Shown here: positions 31,050 to 39,890 of the stretch, piece by piece | How positions within the stretch are numbered: the stretch's first letter is position 1 | Layout of the letters: every line of letters starts with the position of its first letter | DNA from: Conexibacter sp. CPCC 206217 | GTDB taxonomy: Bacteria; Actinomycetota; Thermoleophilia; Solirubrobacterales; Solirubrobacteraceae | Assembly: GCF_030646165.1 (NCBI RefSeq) | Contig: NZ_JAUTDO010000018.1 | Location: 1 to 45,537 of the forward strand | Length of the DNA: 45,537 nt | Direction of reading: 5' to 3' | Made by a program: the position numbers and the translations under genes | The notes under the pieces: model-generated | What the model saw: only the letters and a program-made list of their open reading frames with translations | What the model was told of the DNA's origin: nothing | Databases searched by the model: none

Positions 31050-32063
31050 ATGCAGCTTGGCATGATCGGACTGGGCCGGATGGGCGCGAACATGGTGCGT
31101 CGCCTCTTGAGAGACGGCCACACCACCGTCGCGTACGACCGCAACCAGGATGCCGTGCAGCAGCTCGCCGGCGAGGGTTCGGAGGGCGCCGCGACGCTGG
31201 CGGAGTTCGTCGCCAAGCTGGAGCAGCCGCGCGCCGTCTGGCTGATGGTCCCGGCCGCCGTCGTCGACTCGTCGCTGGAAGAGCTGCTGCCGCTGCTGGA
31301 CGAGGGCGACATCGTGATCGACGGCGGCAACTCGTACTACCGCGACGACATCCGCCGCGCCAAGCAGGTGACCTCAGCTGGCATGCACTACGTCGACGTC
31401 GGCACCTCCGGCGGCGTCTTCGGCCTCGAGCGCGGCTACTCGCTGATGATCGGCGGCGACGACGCTGCCGTCGAGCGCCTCACGCCGGTCTTCAAGACGC
31501 TCGCCCCGGGCGTCGACGCCGCACCGCGCACGCCCGGCAAGGACGGCGAGCTGCAGGCGGGCGAGGAGGGCTGGCTGCATTGCGGTCCGTCCGGCGCCGG
31601 CCACTTCGTGAAGATGGTCCACAACGGCATCGAGTACGGCATGATGGCCGCCTACGCCGAGGGCCTCAACATCATCAAGAACGCCGACATCGGCAGACTC
31701 GACCACGACAAGGACGCCGAGACGGCGCCGCTGACCGATCCCGAGGCGTACCAGTACGACATCGACCTGCCGGCCGTGACCGAGGTCTGGCGCCGCGGCT
31801 CGGTGATCGCCTCCTGGCTGCTGGACCTGACCGCGATCGCACTGCACGAGTCGCCCGACCTGGCCGAGTTCTCCGGCCGCGTGTCGGACTCCGGCGAGGG
31901 CCGCTGGACGGCGCTCGCCGCCGTCGAGGAGGGCGTCCCGGCGCCGGTTCTCACGAGCGCGCTCTACAGCCGCTTCGCCTCGCGCGACCTCGACCTCTAC
32001 GCGAACAAGGTCCAGTCCGCGATGCGCAGCCAGTTCGGCGGCCACCACGAGAAGAGAGCGTGA
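31050..32063 (+). CDS. gnd: 6-phosphogluconate dehydrogenase (decarboxylating), short form
   Basis: 337 residues from ATG 31050, with AAAGGAG nine bases upstream. It converts 6-phosphogluconate to ribulose 5-phosphate and CO2 in the oxidative pentose phosphate pathway. The nucleotide motif is GLGRMGANM. The substrate motif is VIDGGNSYYRDD. Catalytic K188 and N192 are in GHFVKMVHNGIEYGMM. The length and the Gly/Glu-rich loop before GPSGAGH match the short, NAD-type YqeC class. It is the first gene of the operon; its TGA overlaps the GTG of zwf. Confidence 0.95.
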   Translation: MQLGMIGLGRMGANMVRRLLRDGHTTVAYDRNQDAVQQLAGEGSEGAATLAEFVAKLEQPRAVWLMVPAAVVDSSLEELLPLLDEGDIVIDGGNSYYRDDIRRAKQVTSAGMHYVDVGTSGGVFGLERGYSLMIGGDDAAVERLTPVFKTLAPGVDAAPRTPGKDGELQAGEEGWLHCGPSGAGHFVKMVHNGIEYGMMAAYAEGLNIIKNADIGRLDHDKDAETAPLTDPEAYQYDIDLPAVTEVWRRGSVIASWLLDLTAIALHESPDLAEFSGRVSDSGEGRWTALAAVEEGVPAPVLTSALYSRFASRDLDLYANKVQSAMRSQFGGHHEKRA

Positions 32064-33457
32064 CGGTGAGCGCAGCCGCTGAATCCGCCGACGCGCTCGT
32101 CTTCTTCGGCGCGACCGGCGACCTCGCGTACAAGCAGATCTTCCCGGCGCTGCAGTCGATGATCCGCCACGGCCGGCTCGACGTCCCGATCGTGGGCGTC
32201 GCGAAAGCCGGCTGGACGCTGGAGGACCTGCGCAGACGCGCGCACGACTCGCTCAGCGAGCATGGCGGGGTCGACGAGGCCGCGTACGCCAAGCTCGTCG
32301 CCCAGCTCAGATACATCGACGGCGACTACGCCGACCCGCAGACGTTCGTGCGGCTGCGCGAGACGCTCGGCGACGCCTGCCGTCCGCTGCACTACCTGGC
32401 GATCCCGCCGGTGCTGTTCGGCACGGTCGTCGAGGCGCTCGGCAGATCGGGCTGCGCCGAGGAGGGCGCGCGCGTCGTGATCGAGAAGCCGTTCGGGCGC
32501 GATCTGGAGAGCGCGCTGGAGCTGAACAGAACGCTCGCGAGCGTCTTCCCGGAGCGACACATCTTCCGGATCGACCACTACCTCGGCAAGGAGCCGGTCG
32601 AGAACCTCATCTACTTCCGCTTCGCGAACTCGTTCCTGGAGCCGATCTGGAACCGCGACCACATCCGCAGCGTGCAGATCACGATGGCGGAGAACTTCGG
32701 CGTCGCCGGGCGCGGTGCGTTCTACGAGTCGGCCGGAGCGATCCGCGACGTCGTGCAGAACCACATGCTGCAGGTGCTGTGCCTGCTCGCGCTCGACCCG
32801 CCGAGCCCGAACGAGCCGGACGCGCTGCGCAACGAGAAGTCGCGCCTGATGAGCTCGATCCGCCCGCTCGCGCCCGAGGACGTCGTGCGCGGCCAGTTCG
32901 ACGGCTACCACGACGAACCGGGCGTCGCGCCCGACTCGACGGTCGAGACGTTCGCGGCCGTGCGCGTCGCGGTCGACAACTGGCGCTGGGAGGGCGTGCC
33001 GTTCCTGATCCGCGCCGGCAAGCAGCTGCCGGTGACCGCGACCGAGGTGCTGGTCGAGCTGCACCACCCGCCGGAGACGATCTTCGACGCCGAGGACGAC
33101 AGGCGCCGCAACACGTTCCGCTTCACGCTCTCGCCCGAGGTCGAGCTGGCGCTGCAGGCGCGCGCGAAGCTGCCCGGCGAGGAGATGGTCGGCGAGGACG
33201 TGCAGCTGATCGCGCACCACAGAAGAGCCGACGAGATGCCGCCGTACGAGCGGCTGCTGGGCGACGCGATGCGCGGCGACGCGACCCTGTTCGCGCGCGA
33301 GGACACGGTCGAGGCCGCGTGGAAGGTCGTCGCTGCCATCCTGGATGACACGACCCCCTTGCACAGATACGCGCCGGGCACATGGGGGCCGGCTGAGGCG
33401 GACCGCCTCCTGACCGACGACGACTGCTGGCACGACCCGAGAGGACCGACGACATGA
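32060..33457 (+). CDS. zwf: Glucose-6-phosphate 1-dehydrogenase
   Basis: 465 residues from GTG 32060, which overlaps the gnd stop (GTGA); GTG 32066 is also possible. It makes 6-phosphogluconolactone and NADPH (or NADH) from glucose 6-phosphate. GATGDLAYKQIFPAL is the nucleotide motif at the N-terminus; VIEKPFGRDL contributes to substrate binding; and RIDHYLGKE at 170-178 is the active-site signature. VPFLIRAGKQL is the conserved late motif. No lactonase or OpcA gene is nearby. Its stop overlaps the tal start (ATGA). Confidence 0.95.
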   Translation: MTVSAAAESADALVFFGATGDLAYKQIFPALQSMIRHGRLDVPIVGVAKAGWTLEDLRRRAHDSLSEHGGVDEAAYAKLVAQLRYIDGDYADPQTFVRLRETLGDACRPLHYLAIPPVLFGTVVEALGRSGCAEEGARVVIEKPFGRDLESALELNRTLASVFPERHIFRIDHYLGKEPVENLIYFRFANSFLEPIWNRDHIRSVQITMAENFGVAGRGAFYESAGAIRDVVQNHMLQVLCLLALDPPSPNEPDALRNEKSRLMSSIRPLAPEDVVRGQFDGYHDEPGVAPDSTVETFAAVRVAVDNWRWEGVPFLIRAGKQLPVTATEVLVELHHPPETIFDAEDDRRRNTFRFTLSPEVELALQARAKLPGEEMVGEDVQLIAHHRRADEMPPYERLLGDAMRGDATLFAREDTVEAAWKVVAAILDDTTPLHRYAPGTWGPAEADRLLTDDDCWHDPRGPTT

Positions 33458-34533
33458 GCGCCACGAGCGACCTTCACGCCCTGGGGCAGAGCCTCTGGCT
33501 CGACAACATCACGCGCGACATGCTCGGCGACGGCACGCTCGCGGCGCACATCTCCGAGCGCAACGTGACGGGCCTCACCTCCAACCCGACGATCTTCGAG
33601 CACGCCGTCTCCGCGGGCGCCGCCTACGACGACTCGATCCGCGCCTCGATCGAGGCCGGCAGAGACGGCGAGGGCGCCTTCTTCGACCTCGCGCTCGACG
33701 ACATCACGCGCGCGGCCGACCTGTTCCGGCCGATCCACGACAAGACCGACGGCGTCGACGGCTTCGTCTCGCTCGAGGTCTCGCCGCTGCTGGCGCGCGA
33801 CGCCGCCGAGACGATCAAGTGGGCGAAGGACCTGCACGCGCGCGGCGACCGCCCGAACCTCTACATCAAGATCCCCGGCACGCCCGAGGGCCTGCCCGCG
33901 ATCGAAGAGGCGATCTTCGCCGGCATACCGATCAACGTCACGCTGCTGTTCGATCGCGAGCAGTACCTCGCGGCGGCGGACGCGTACCTGAGAGGGATCG
34001 AGCGCCGCGTCGAGGCCGGGCTGAACCCGCGCGTCGAGTCGGTCGCGTCGATCTTCATCAGCCGCTGGGACGTCGCCGTCAAGGACCAGGTCGGCGCCGA
34101 GCTGAAGAACAAGCTCGGCATCGCGGTCGTCGAGCAGGCGTACGTCGCCTACCTCGAGCTGCTCGACTCGCCGCGGATGCAGCGGCTGCTGAACGAGGGC
34201 GCGCGGCCGCAGCGGGCGCTGTGGGCGTCGACCGGGACGAAGGATCCCGAGGCGTCGGACACGCTCTACATCGAGGCGTTCGCCTCGCCGCTGACGGTCA
34301 ACACGATGCCGGAGAAGACGCTGCTGGCGTTCGCCGACCACGGCAAGGTCGGCGCGCCGCTGGCGCGCGACGGCGCCGACTCGGCCGAGGTGCTGGCCGC
34401 GTTCGAGGCGGCCGGCGTCGATGTGGACGCGCTCGCGCTGCGCCTCCAGGTGGAGGGCGCCGACGCGTTCGTGAAGTCGTGGAGAAGCCTGCTCGACCAG
34501 ATTGCGACCAAGAGCCAGGCGCTCACCGCCTGA
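33454..34533 (+). CDS. tal: Transaldolase
   Basis: 359 residues from ATG 33454, overlapping the zwf stop. It transfers dihydroxyacetone units between sedoheptulose 7-phosphate and glyceraldehyde 3-phosphate. The Schiff-base Lys is K139 in LYIKIPGTPEG. GLTSNPTIFEHAV and SVASIFISRWDVAVKDQV are further signatures. The length and layout match the larger actinobacterial transaldolase type, commonly found beside zwf and pgi. Confidence 0.95.
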   Translation: MSATSDLHALGQSLWLDNITRDMLGDGTLAAHISERNVTGLTSNPTIFEHAVSAGAAYDDSIRASIEAGRDGEGAFFDLALDDITRAADLFRPIHDKTDGVDGFVSLEVSPLLARDAAETIKWAKDLHARGDRPNLYIKIPGTPEGLPAIEEAIFAGIPINVTLLFDREQYLAAADAYLRGIERRVEAGLNPRVESVASIFISRWDVAVKDQVGAELKNKLGIAVVEQAYVAYLELLDSPRMQRLLNEGARPQRALWASTGTKDPEASDTLYIEAFASPLTVNTMPEKTLLAFADHGKVGAPLARDGADSAEVLAAFEAAGVDVDALALRLQVEGADAFVKSWRSLLDQIATKSQALTA

Positions 34534-34549
34534 GCCGGGAGAACCGACC

Positions 34550-36199
34550 GTGAGCACCGTCAGCGAGATCGCGGCCAAGACCGCGCCGATCTGGAGCGCC
34601 CTGGAGCGCCACCGCGACGAGCAGGGCGAGATCAGCCTGCGCGCGCTGTTCGACGCCGACCCCGGCCGCGGCGAGCGGCTCGCCGCCGAGGGCGCCGGGC
34701 TGTACCTCGACTACTCCAAGCAGCTCGTCACCGACGAGACGCTGAGACTGCTGCTGCAGCTCGCCGAGGCGGCCGAGGTCGAGGCCCGCCGCGACGCGAT
34801 GTTCAGCGGCGAGAAGATCAACGTCAGCGAGGGGCGCGCGGTGTTGCACACCGCCCTGCGCGCGCCGCGCGACGCGGTGATCGAGGTCGACGGCGAGAAC
34901 GTCGTGCCGGCCGTGCACGCGGTGCTCGACAAGATGGCCGCGTTCTCCGAGCGGATCCGCTCGGGCGAGTGGAAGGGCCATACCGGCAAGCCGATCAAGG
35001 CGATCGTCAACATCGGCATCGGCGGCTCCGACCTCGGCCCGGCGATGGCGACGCTGGCGCTGGCGCACTACGCGCAGCGCGACATCGTCGCGCGCTTCGT
35101 CTCCAACGTCGACGGCAACGACTTCGCCGAGAAGACGCGCGACCTCGACCCGGAGGAGACGCTCTTCATCGTCGCGTCGAAGACGTTCACGACGCTGGAG
35201 ACCTTGACGAACGCCCACACCGCGCGCGAGTGGCTGCTGTCGGGTCCCGCGTTCGGCGGCGACGAGTCCGCGGTCGCCAAGCACTTCGTCGCGGTCTCGA
35301 CGAACGCGGCGGAGGTGTCGAGATTCGGCATCGACACCGACAACATGTTCGAGTTCTGGGACTGGGTCGGCGGGCGCTACTCGTACCCGTCGGCGATCGG
35401 CCTGTCGGTGATGGTCGCGATCGGCCCCGACAGCTTCCGCGACATGCTCGCCGGCTTCCACGCGCTCGACGAGCACTTCCGCAGCGCGCCGCTGGCGCAG
35501 AACCTGCCGGTGCTGATGGCGCTGGTGGGGATCTGGAACAGCGACCTGCTCGGCCACGAGACGGTCGCGGTGCTGCCGTACGACCAGTACCTGTCGCGCT
35601 TCACCGCGTACCTGCAGCAGTTGGAGATGGAGTCCAACGGCAAGCACGTGCGGCTCGACGGCACGCCGGTCGAGCACGGCACCGGGACGATCGTGTGGGG
35701 CGAGCCGGGCACCAACGGCCAGCACGCCTTCTACCAGCTGATGCACCAGGGCACGAAGGTCGTCCCGGCCGACTTCATCGGCTTCAACCAGGCGCTGAAC
35801 GTGCTGGGCCGCCACCACGACCTGCTGATGGCGAACCTGTTCGCGCAGGCCGAGGCGATGGCGTTCGGCCGCTCGACCGAGGAGATCGCCGCCGAGGGCG
35901 GCTCGGCGGAGCAGACCCCGCACCGTGTCACGAAGGGCAACCGCCCGACGACGACGATCCTCGCCGACAGACTGACCCCGTTCGCGCTCGGCTCGCTCGT
36001 CGCGTTGTACGAGCACAAGGTGTTCGTGCAGGGCACGATCTGGCAGATCGACTCGTTCGACCAGTGGGGCGTGGAGCTGGGCAAGAAGCTCGCCAACGCG
36101 ATCATCCCCGAGCTGGAGTCTCCCGAGGCTCCGTCGCTGGCGCACGACAGCTCGACCAACGCGCTGATCACGCGCTACCGCGCGCGGCGCGGGGGCTGA
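34550..36199 (+). CDS. pgi: Glucose-6-phosphate isomerase
   Basis: 549 residues from GTG 34550, with CGGGAGA upstream and a 16-bp gap after tal. It interconverts glucose 6-phosphate and fructose 6-phosphate, linking the pentose phosphate genes with glycolysis. The phosphate-binding loop is NIGIGGSDLGPAM. The signature WGEPGTNGQHAFYQLMHQGT and the late FDQWGVELGK segment are complete. It is the last gene of gnd-zwf-tal-pgi and is followed by a hairpin. Confidence 0.96.
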   Translation: MSTVSEIAAKTAPIWSALERHRDEQGEISLRALFDADPGRGERLAAEGAGLYLDYSKQLVTDETLRLLLQLAEAAEVEARRDAMFSGEKINVSEGRAVLHTALRAPRDAVIEVDGENVVPAVHAVLDKMAAFSERIRSGEWKGHTGKPIKAIVNIGIGGSDLGPAMATLALAHYAQRDIVARFVSNVDGNDFAEKTRDLDPEETLFIVASKTFTTLETLTNAHTAREWLLSGPAFGGDESAVAKHFVAVSTNAAEVSRFGIDTDNMFEFWDWVGGRYSYPSAIGLSVMVAIGPDSFRDMLAGFHALDEHFRSAPLAQNLPVLMALVGIWNSDLLGHETVAVLPYDQYLSRFTAYLQQLEMESNGKHVRLDGTPVEHGTGTIVWGEPGTNGQHAFYQLMHQGTKVVPADFIGFNQALNVLGRHHDLLMANLFAQAEAMAFGRSTEEIAAEGGSAEQTPHRVTKGNRPTTTILADRLTPFALGSLVALYEHKVFVQGTIWQIDSFDQWGVELGKKLANAIIPELESPEAPSLAHDSSTNALITRYRARRGG

Positions 36200-36208
36200 G
36201 GCTTCCAC

Positions 36209-36236
36209 TCGCGAGCCTGGACCACCGGGCTCGCGA
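36209..36236 (+). terminator. Hairpin after the gnd-zwf-tal-pgi operon
   Basis: TCGCGAGCC (36209-36217) and GGCTCGCGA (36228-36236) form a perfect 9-bp stem with a 10-base loop, ten bases after the pgi stop. There is no U-run, as is usual for GC-rich actinobacterial terminators. Confidence 0.65.
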
Positions 36237-36305
36237 CGTAGGCCTTCCTCGGCGTGGTCCGGATCAAGCTTGTGACACTGGGACGGTAGATGTAACATCG
36301 TCGCC

Positions 36306-37901
36306 ATGCTCGAACAGTTCGCACTTCCGGCCGCGCCCGCGTCCGCATGGGCGGCCGCGCCCGCGGAGCCGCTCGTCGGCCCGCAGCTGCGCGCGTTGAT
36401 GGAGCAGATCTTCGAAGTCGGTGCGAACGGGAACGGCAAGGTCTCCGAAGGCGTCGAGCCGGCGGCTCCGTCGACGAACCTCGCAACCGCCGTCCTCGAC
36501 GCCTTCGCCGCCGCCCTCGGCGGCGCCGAGCACGTCCGCACCGACGCGGCCTCGCGCGCGGCGCATGCCAACGGAATGTCCTACCTCGATCTGGTGCGTC
36601 AGCGGCTCGCAGCGCCCGTCGCCCTCCCGGACGCCGTGCTGGCGCCGGCCGACGAGGCGCAGATCGCGGCAGCACTGGGCGTCGCCGCGGAGTTTGGGAT
36701 CGCGGTCGTGCCGTTCGGCGGCGGGACGAGCGTCGTCGGCGGCGTCACGCCCGCGCGCGGCGGTCTCGCGGGCGTCGTCGCGCTCGACCTCGCGCGGCTC
36801 GACGCGCTCGTCGAGTTGGACGAGATCTCGCGCACCGCGACGCTGCAGGCGGGTCTGACCGGCCCGCGCGCGGAGGAGCTGCTGCAGGCGCACGGCTTCA
36901 CGCTCGGCCACGTGCCGCAGAGCTTCGAGCGCGCGACGATCGGCGGCTACGCCGCGACCCGCTCCGCCGGCCAGCTGTCGACCGGCTGGGGCCGCTTCGA
37001 CGCGCTCGTCGAGCGTTTGCGCGCGGTCACGCCGACCGGCACGCTCGCGCTCGGGCGCGCGCCCGGCAGCGCCGCCGGGCCCGACCTGCGCCAGTTGCTG
37101 CTCGGCTCCGAGGGCGCGTTCGGCGTGATCACCGAGGTGACCGTGCGCGTGCGGCCGCTGCCGCAGGCGCGCCGCCACGAGGGCTGGCGCGTCGAGAGCT
37201 TCGCGGCCGGCGCCGCGCTGCTGCGCCGGCTCGTGCAGGACGGCCCGAAGCCCGACCTCGCGCGCCTGTCCGACGAGACGGAGACCGCGATGGGCGTCGC
37301 GACCGGGGGCGAGCAGGGCGAGGGCTGCCTGCTGCTGGTCGGCTGGGAGGGGGGAGCGGCCGACGTCGCGGGCCGCGCGTTCGCGACCGCCGCGCTGCTG
37401 CAGGAGGCCGGCGCGCACCCGCTCGGCGAGGAGGCTGCCGGGTCCTGGCACACGGGGCGTTTCAGAGCGCCGCGGATGCGCGACGAGCTGATCGACCTCG
37501 GCCTGCTGGTCGAGACGCTCGAGACGGCGGCCTCGTGGCGCGACCTCGAACGGGTCCACGACGTCGTCGCGGATCGGCTGCGCGGGGCGCTCGACGGCGC
37601 CCGCCCGGTCGTCGCCTGTCATGTCTCGCACCTCTATCCCGCCGGCGCTTCGCTCTACTTCTCGGTTCTCGCCAGGCGCGACAAGGAAGACCCGGTCGGC
37701 CAGTGGCAGGCCGCCAAGCGCGCCGCCACCGATGCGCTCGCCGAGCAGCACGCCACGATCACCCACCACCACGCCGTCGGCGCCGACCACGCCCCCTGGC
37801 TTGCCGCCGAGGTCGGCGACACCGGCGTCGCCCTCCTGCGCGCCGTCAAGGCCCAGCTCGACCCGGCCGGGATCATGAATCCGGGGAAGCTGCTGACGTA
37901 G
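36306..37901 (+). CDS. FAD-binding oxidase, alkyl-dihydroxyacetonephosphate-synthase-like
   Basis: 531 residues from ATG 36306. The FAD (PCMH/VAO) domain covers about 100-290, with VVPFGGGTSVVGGVTP and HVPQSFERATIGGYAATRSA. The C-terminal domain includes ITHHHAVGADHAPWL, the His-rich motif characteristic of AGPS-like enzymes, and ends with LDPAGIMNPGKLL. AGPS proper swaps an acyl for an alkyl group on dihydroxyacetone phosphate to start ether lipids. The bacterial relatives include many of unknown substrate, so ether-lipid synthesis is possible but not established. No acyltransferase partner is next to it. Confidence 0.87.
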   Translation: MLEQFALPAAPASAWAAAPAEPLVGPQLRALMEQIFEVGANGNGKVSEGVEPAAPSTNLATAVLDAFAAALGGAEHVRTDAASRAAHANGMSYLDLVRQRLAAPVALPDAVLAPADEAQIAAALGVAAEFGIAVVPFGGGTSVVGGVTPARGGLAGVVALDLARLDALVELDEISRTATLQAGLTGPRAEELLQAHGFTLGHVPQSFERATIGGYAATRSAGQLSTGWGRFDALVERLRAVTPTGTLALGRAPGSAAGPDLRQLLLGSEGAFGVITEVTVRVRPLPQARRHEGWRVESFAAGAALLRRLVQDGPKPDLARLSDETETAMGVATGGEQGEGCLLLVGWEGGAADVAGRAFATAALLQEAGAHPLGEEAAGSWHTGRFRAPRMRDELIDLGLLVETLETAASWRDLERVHDVVADRLRGALDGARPVVACHVSHLYPAGASLYFSVLARRDKEDPVGQWQAAKRAATDALAEQHATITHHHAVGADHAPWLAAEVGDTGVALLRAVKAQLDPAGIMNPGKLLT

Positions 37902-38000
37902 TCGTCGCCTCTCGCGTCAGCCCGCGCAGAGCGAAGGTTCGCCGCTGACATCCGGCCAGCGACGGTTGAGGGCGGCTGGTCCGGGGGTACGCTGGCGCGC

Positions 38001-38582
38001 GTGTTGACGCGCGCATCCGAACAGTCCTCCCAGAGGCCACCGCTGTCCGTACGCGTCGCGGGCGCGCGGGATGCCGGCGGGATCGCCGGGGTGCACGTGC
38101 GGGCGTGGCAGGAGGGGTACCGCGGGCTGCTGCCCGACGAGCTGCTCGACATGCTCTCCGTCAGCGAGCGCGAGCGGCAGTGGTACGAGCGGCTCAGCGG
38201 TGCGAGTCGCGAGTGGGTCCGGACGCTCGCGGCGCTGCAGGGCGGGCGGATCGTCGGCTTCTGCTCGATCGCCGCGCCCAGCCGCGACGCCGACGCCGGG
38301 CCGCGCACCGCCGAGCTGGCAGCGCTCTACGTCGACCCGGACCGCTGGGGCGAGGGGATCGCCGACGCCCTCATGCATGCGACGCTGGAGCTGCTCGTTG
38401 CCAGCCGCGGGCGCTGGGAGGCGCTGACGCTTTGGATGTTGGAGGGCAACGCCCGCGCGCTCGCCTTCTACAGACGCTACGGCTTTGCCCCCGACGGCGT
38501 GCGCCGCTCCGACGGGCTGACCGGACCGAGCGGCCAGCCCATCCCAGCGCCGCACCAGCGCTTGTGGGCGGCGCTGCCGTAG
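38001..38582 (+). CDS. GNAT-family N-acetyltransferase
   Basis: 193 residues from GTG 38001 (TTG at 38004 also fits). The acetyl-CoA fold is clear: IAGVHVRAWQEGYRGLLPDE at the N-terminus, AELAALYVDPDRWGEGIADA as motif A with an R-x2-G-x-G/A variant, and LWMLEGNARALAFYRRYGF as motif B. It transfers acetyl from CoA to an amine; the substrate is unknown. The N-terminal 14 residues are probably disordered. Confidence 0.9.
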   Translation: MLTRASEQSSQRPPLSVRVAGARDAGGIAGVHVRAWQEGYRGLLPDELLDMLSVSERERQWYERLSGASREWVRTLAALQGGRIVGFCSIAAPSRDADAGPRTAELAALYVDPDRWGEGIADALMHATLELLVASRGRWEALTLWMLEGNARALAFYRRYGFAPDGVRRSDGLTGPSGQPIPAPHQRLWAALP

Positions 38583-38601
38583 GGGGCGCGCCTCTCGGGC
38601 A

Positions 38602-38971
38602 TCAGCGCTGCTCACTGCCGCTCAGCGGCGTCACCACCTCCATTCTCCGCGCAAACCGCTCCCACACGAGCGCCCCGACCAGCAGGGCGAAAGCGGCGAG
38701 GCGGGTCTCGCGGCGGCGCAGCGCGATTCCGGCCGCGAGGCCGCCCGATCCGTACGGCCGCGGCGTGGCGGATTCGCAGCGCGGCGAGCATCAGGCCGGT
38801 CGAGAGCACCGCGGCGAGCCCAGTTCGTGCGAGCGGCCCGAACCAGCCGTTGGAGAACGCCATCCCGGCGAGCAGCGCGAGCGCGAGCACGAGCGCCGCA
38901 CCACCGGTCCACGCGATCAGCCGTCCGCCGACGAGCGCCTCCGCTCCAGGCTCCGTCTCGTTCCCCGTCAT
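38602..38971 (-). pseudogene. DUF2339 membrane-protein gene, internally deleted and frameshifted
   Basis: Starting at ATG 38971 one frame reads EALVGGRLIAWTGGAALVLA and further hydrophobic sequence (SNGWFGPLARTGLAAVLSTG), as in the first membrane region of DUF2339 proteins, ending near 38760. A different frame then reads YGSGGLAAGIALRRRETRLA and AFALLVGALVWERFARR to TGA 38602, like the C-terminal end of the same family. Normal DUF2339 proteins have many hundreds of residues, so the middle has been deleted and the halves are out of frame. Unspliced, the first frame runs to 38612 and would give a 119-residue chimera. It is the likely former target of the TetR-type gene across the operator array. 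Confidence 0.7.
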
Positions 38972-38983
38972 GGCTCTCCCCAT

Positions 38984-39117
38984 CTGTCGACCATTGGTCA
39001 GCAAGCTCATGGCGGGGCAAGCTAGCATCGTTGTCGACCATTGGTCGACAACTTGTCGGCCGTTGGTCAGCAGTCTGGCTGCCGGCGGTCGGGAAACTGC
39101 CGACCGACGGTCGACAC
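38984..39117. promoter_or_regulatory. Array of four 21-bp palindromic operator-like sites
   Basis: Copies at 38984-39004, 39031-39051, 39053-39073 and 39097-39117 share the consensus yTGyCGrCCrntnGGTCrrCAr. The second is a perfect palindrome, TTGTCGACCA-T-TGGTCGACAA. Start-to-start distances are 47, 22 and 44 bp, so three sites lie near one face of the helix. A fifth weaker half-site is visible around 39075-39092. The array fills the region between the DUF2339 remnant and the divergent TetR gene, so it is probably bound by that regulator. Confidence 0.78.
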
Positions 39118-39136
39118 GGTTGGTAGGATCGATCGC

Positions 39137-39796
39137 GTGCCGCCCCGCGCCTATCGCCGGTTGGAGAGCGACGAACGCCGCCGGCTGCTCGTCGAGCGCG
39201 CCACGGCGCTGTTCGGCGAGTACGGCTACGAAGAGCTGTCGATGGCGCGCATCGCGCGCGAGGCGGGGATCTCGAAACCGCTGCTCTACCACTACTTCCC
39301 GGGCAAGAAGGCGCTCTTCGCGGCGGCCGTGCAGAGCGCCGGGGAGGAGCTGCGACTGGCGACGGAGCCGGATCCCTCCAGGCCGCCCGCGGAGCAGTTG
39401 GCGGCGAGCCTGCTCGGCTTCCTCGAATGGATCGACGCCCGCCGCGCGGCGTATGCGAAGCTCCTGCGCAGCCTCGCGGTCGCGGAGGTGCGCGAGCTGG
39501 TCGACAGCGTGCGCGAGGAGACGGTCCGGCGGATCCTCTCCGGGCTCGGCAGAGCGAACGGGGGAGAACGCCCCGCCGCGCGCGCGGCCGTGCAGGGCTG
39601 GCTGTGGTCGATCGACGGCGCCTGTCTCGCCTGGATCGAGGATGAGTTGGCGCTGACGCCGGCCGAGATGCAGGGCGTCCTGCTGGGATCGCTCGGCGGC
39701 GCGCTGATGGGCGCGGGCGCGTCGCTTCCGGTGGAGCCTCTCCAAGCGCCGACCCGGCCGTCTTCGGCGGCTCCAGACGGCAGAGCTACGGCCTGA
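39137..39796 (+). CDS. TetR/AcrR family regulator beside the operator array
   Basis: 219 residues from GTG 39137, 20 bp after the last operator-like palindrome. The helix-turn-helix is LSMARIAREAGISKPLLYHY followed by FPGKKALFAAAV (about residues 36-68). The C-terminal domain is helical with a C-terminal disordered Ala/Pro tail. It probably binds the four palindromes and represses its own gene and the now broken divergent gene. The ligand is unknown. Confidence 0.92.
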   Translation: MPPRAYRRLESDERRRLLVERATALFGEYGYEELSMARIAREAGISKPLLYHYFPGKKALFAAAVQSAGEELRLATEPDPSRPPAEQLAASLLGFLEWIDARRAAYAKLLRSLAVAEVRELVDSVREETVRRILSGLGRANGGERPAARAAVQGWLWSIDGACLAWIEDELALTPAEMQGVLLGSLGGALMGAGASLPVEPLQAPTRPSSAAPDGRATA

Positions 39797-39890
39797 TCGG
39801 GCCGGTCACCCTGCTGGCGTACGGTCAGGCGACGCGGCCGCGCCGCTGAGGAAGCGCGATCGGGCCTCGCCGCGCTCGCGGCGCGGCCCG

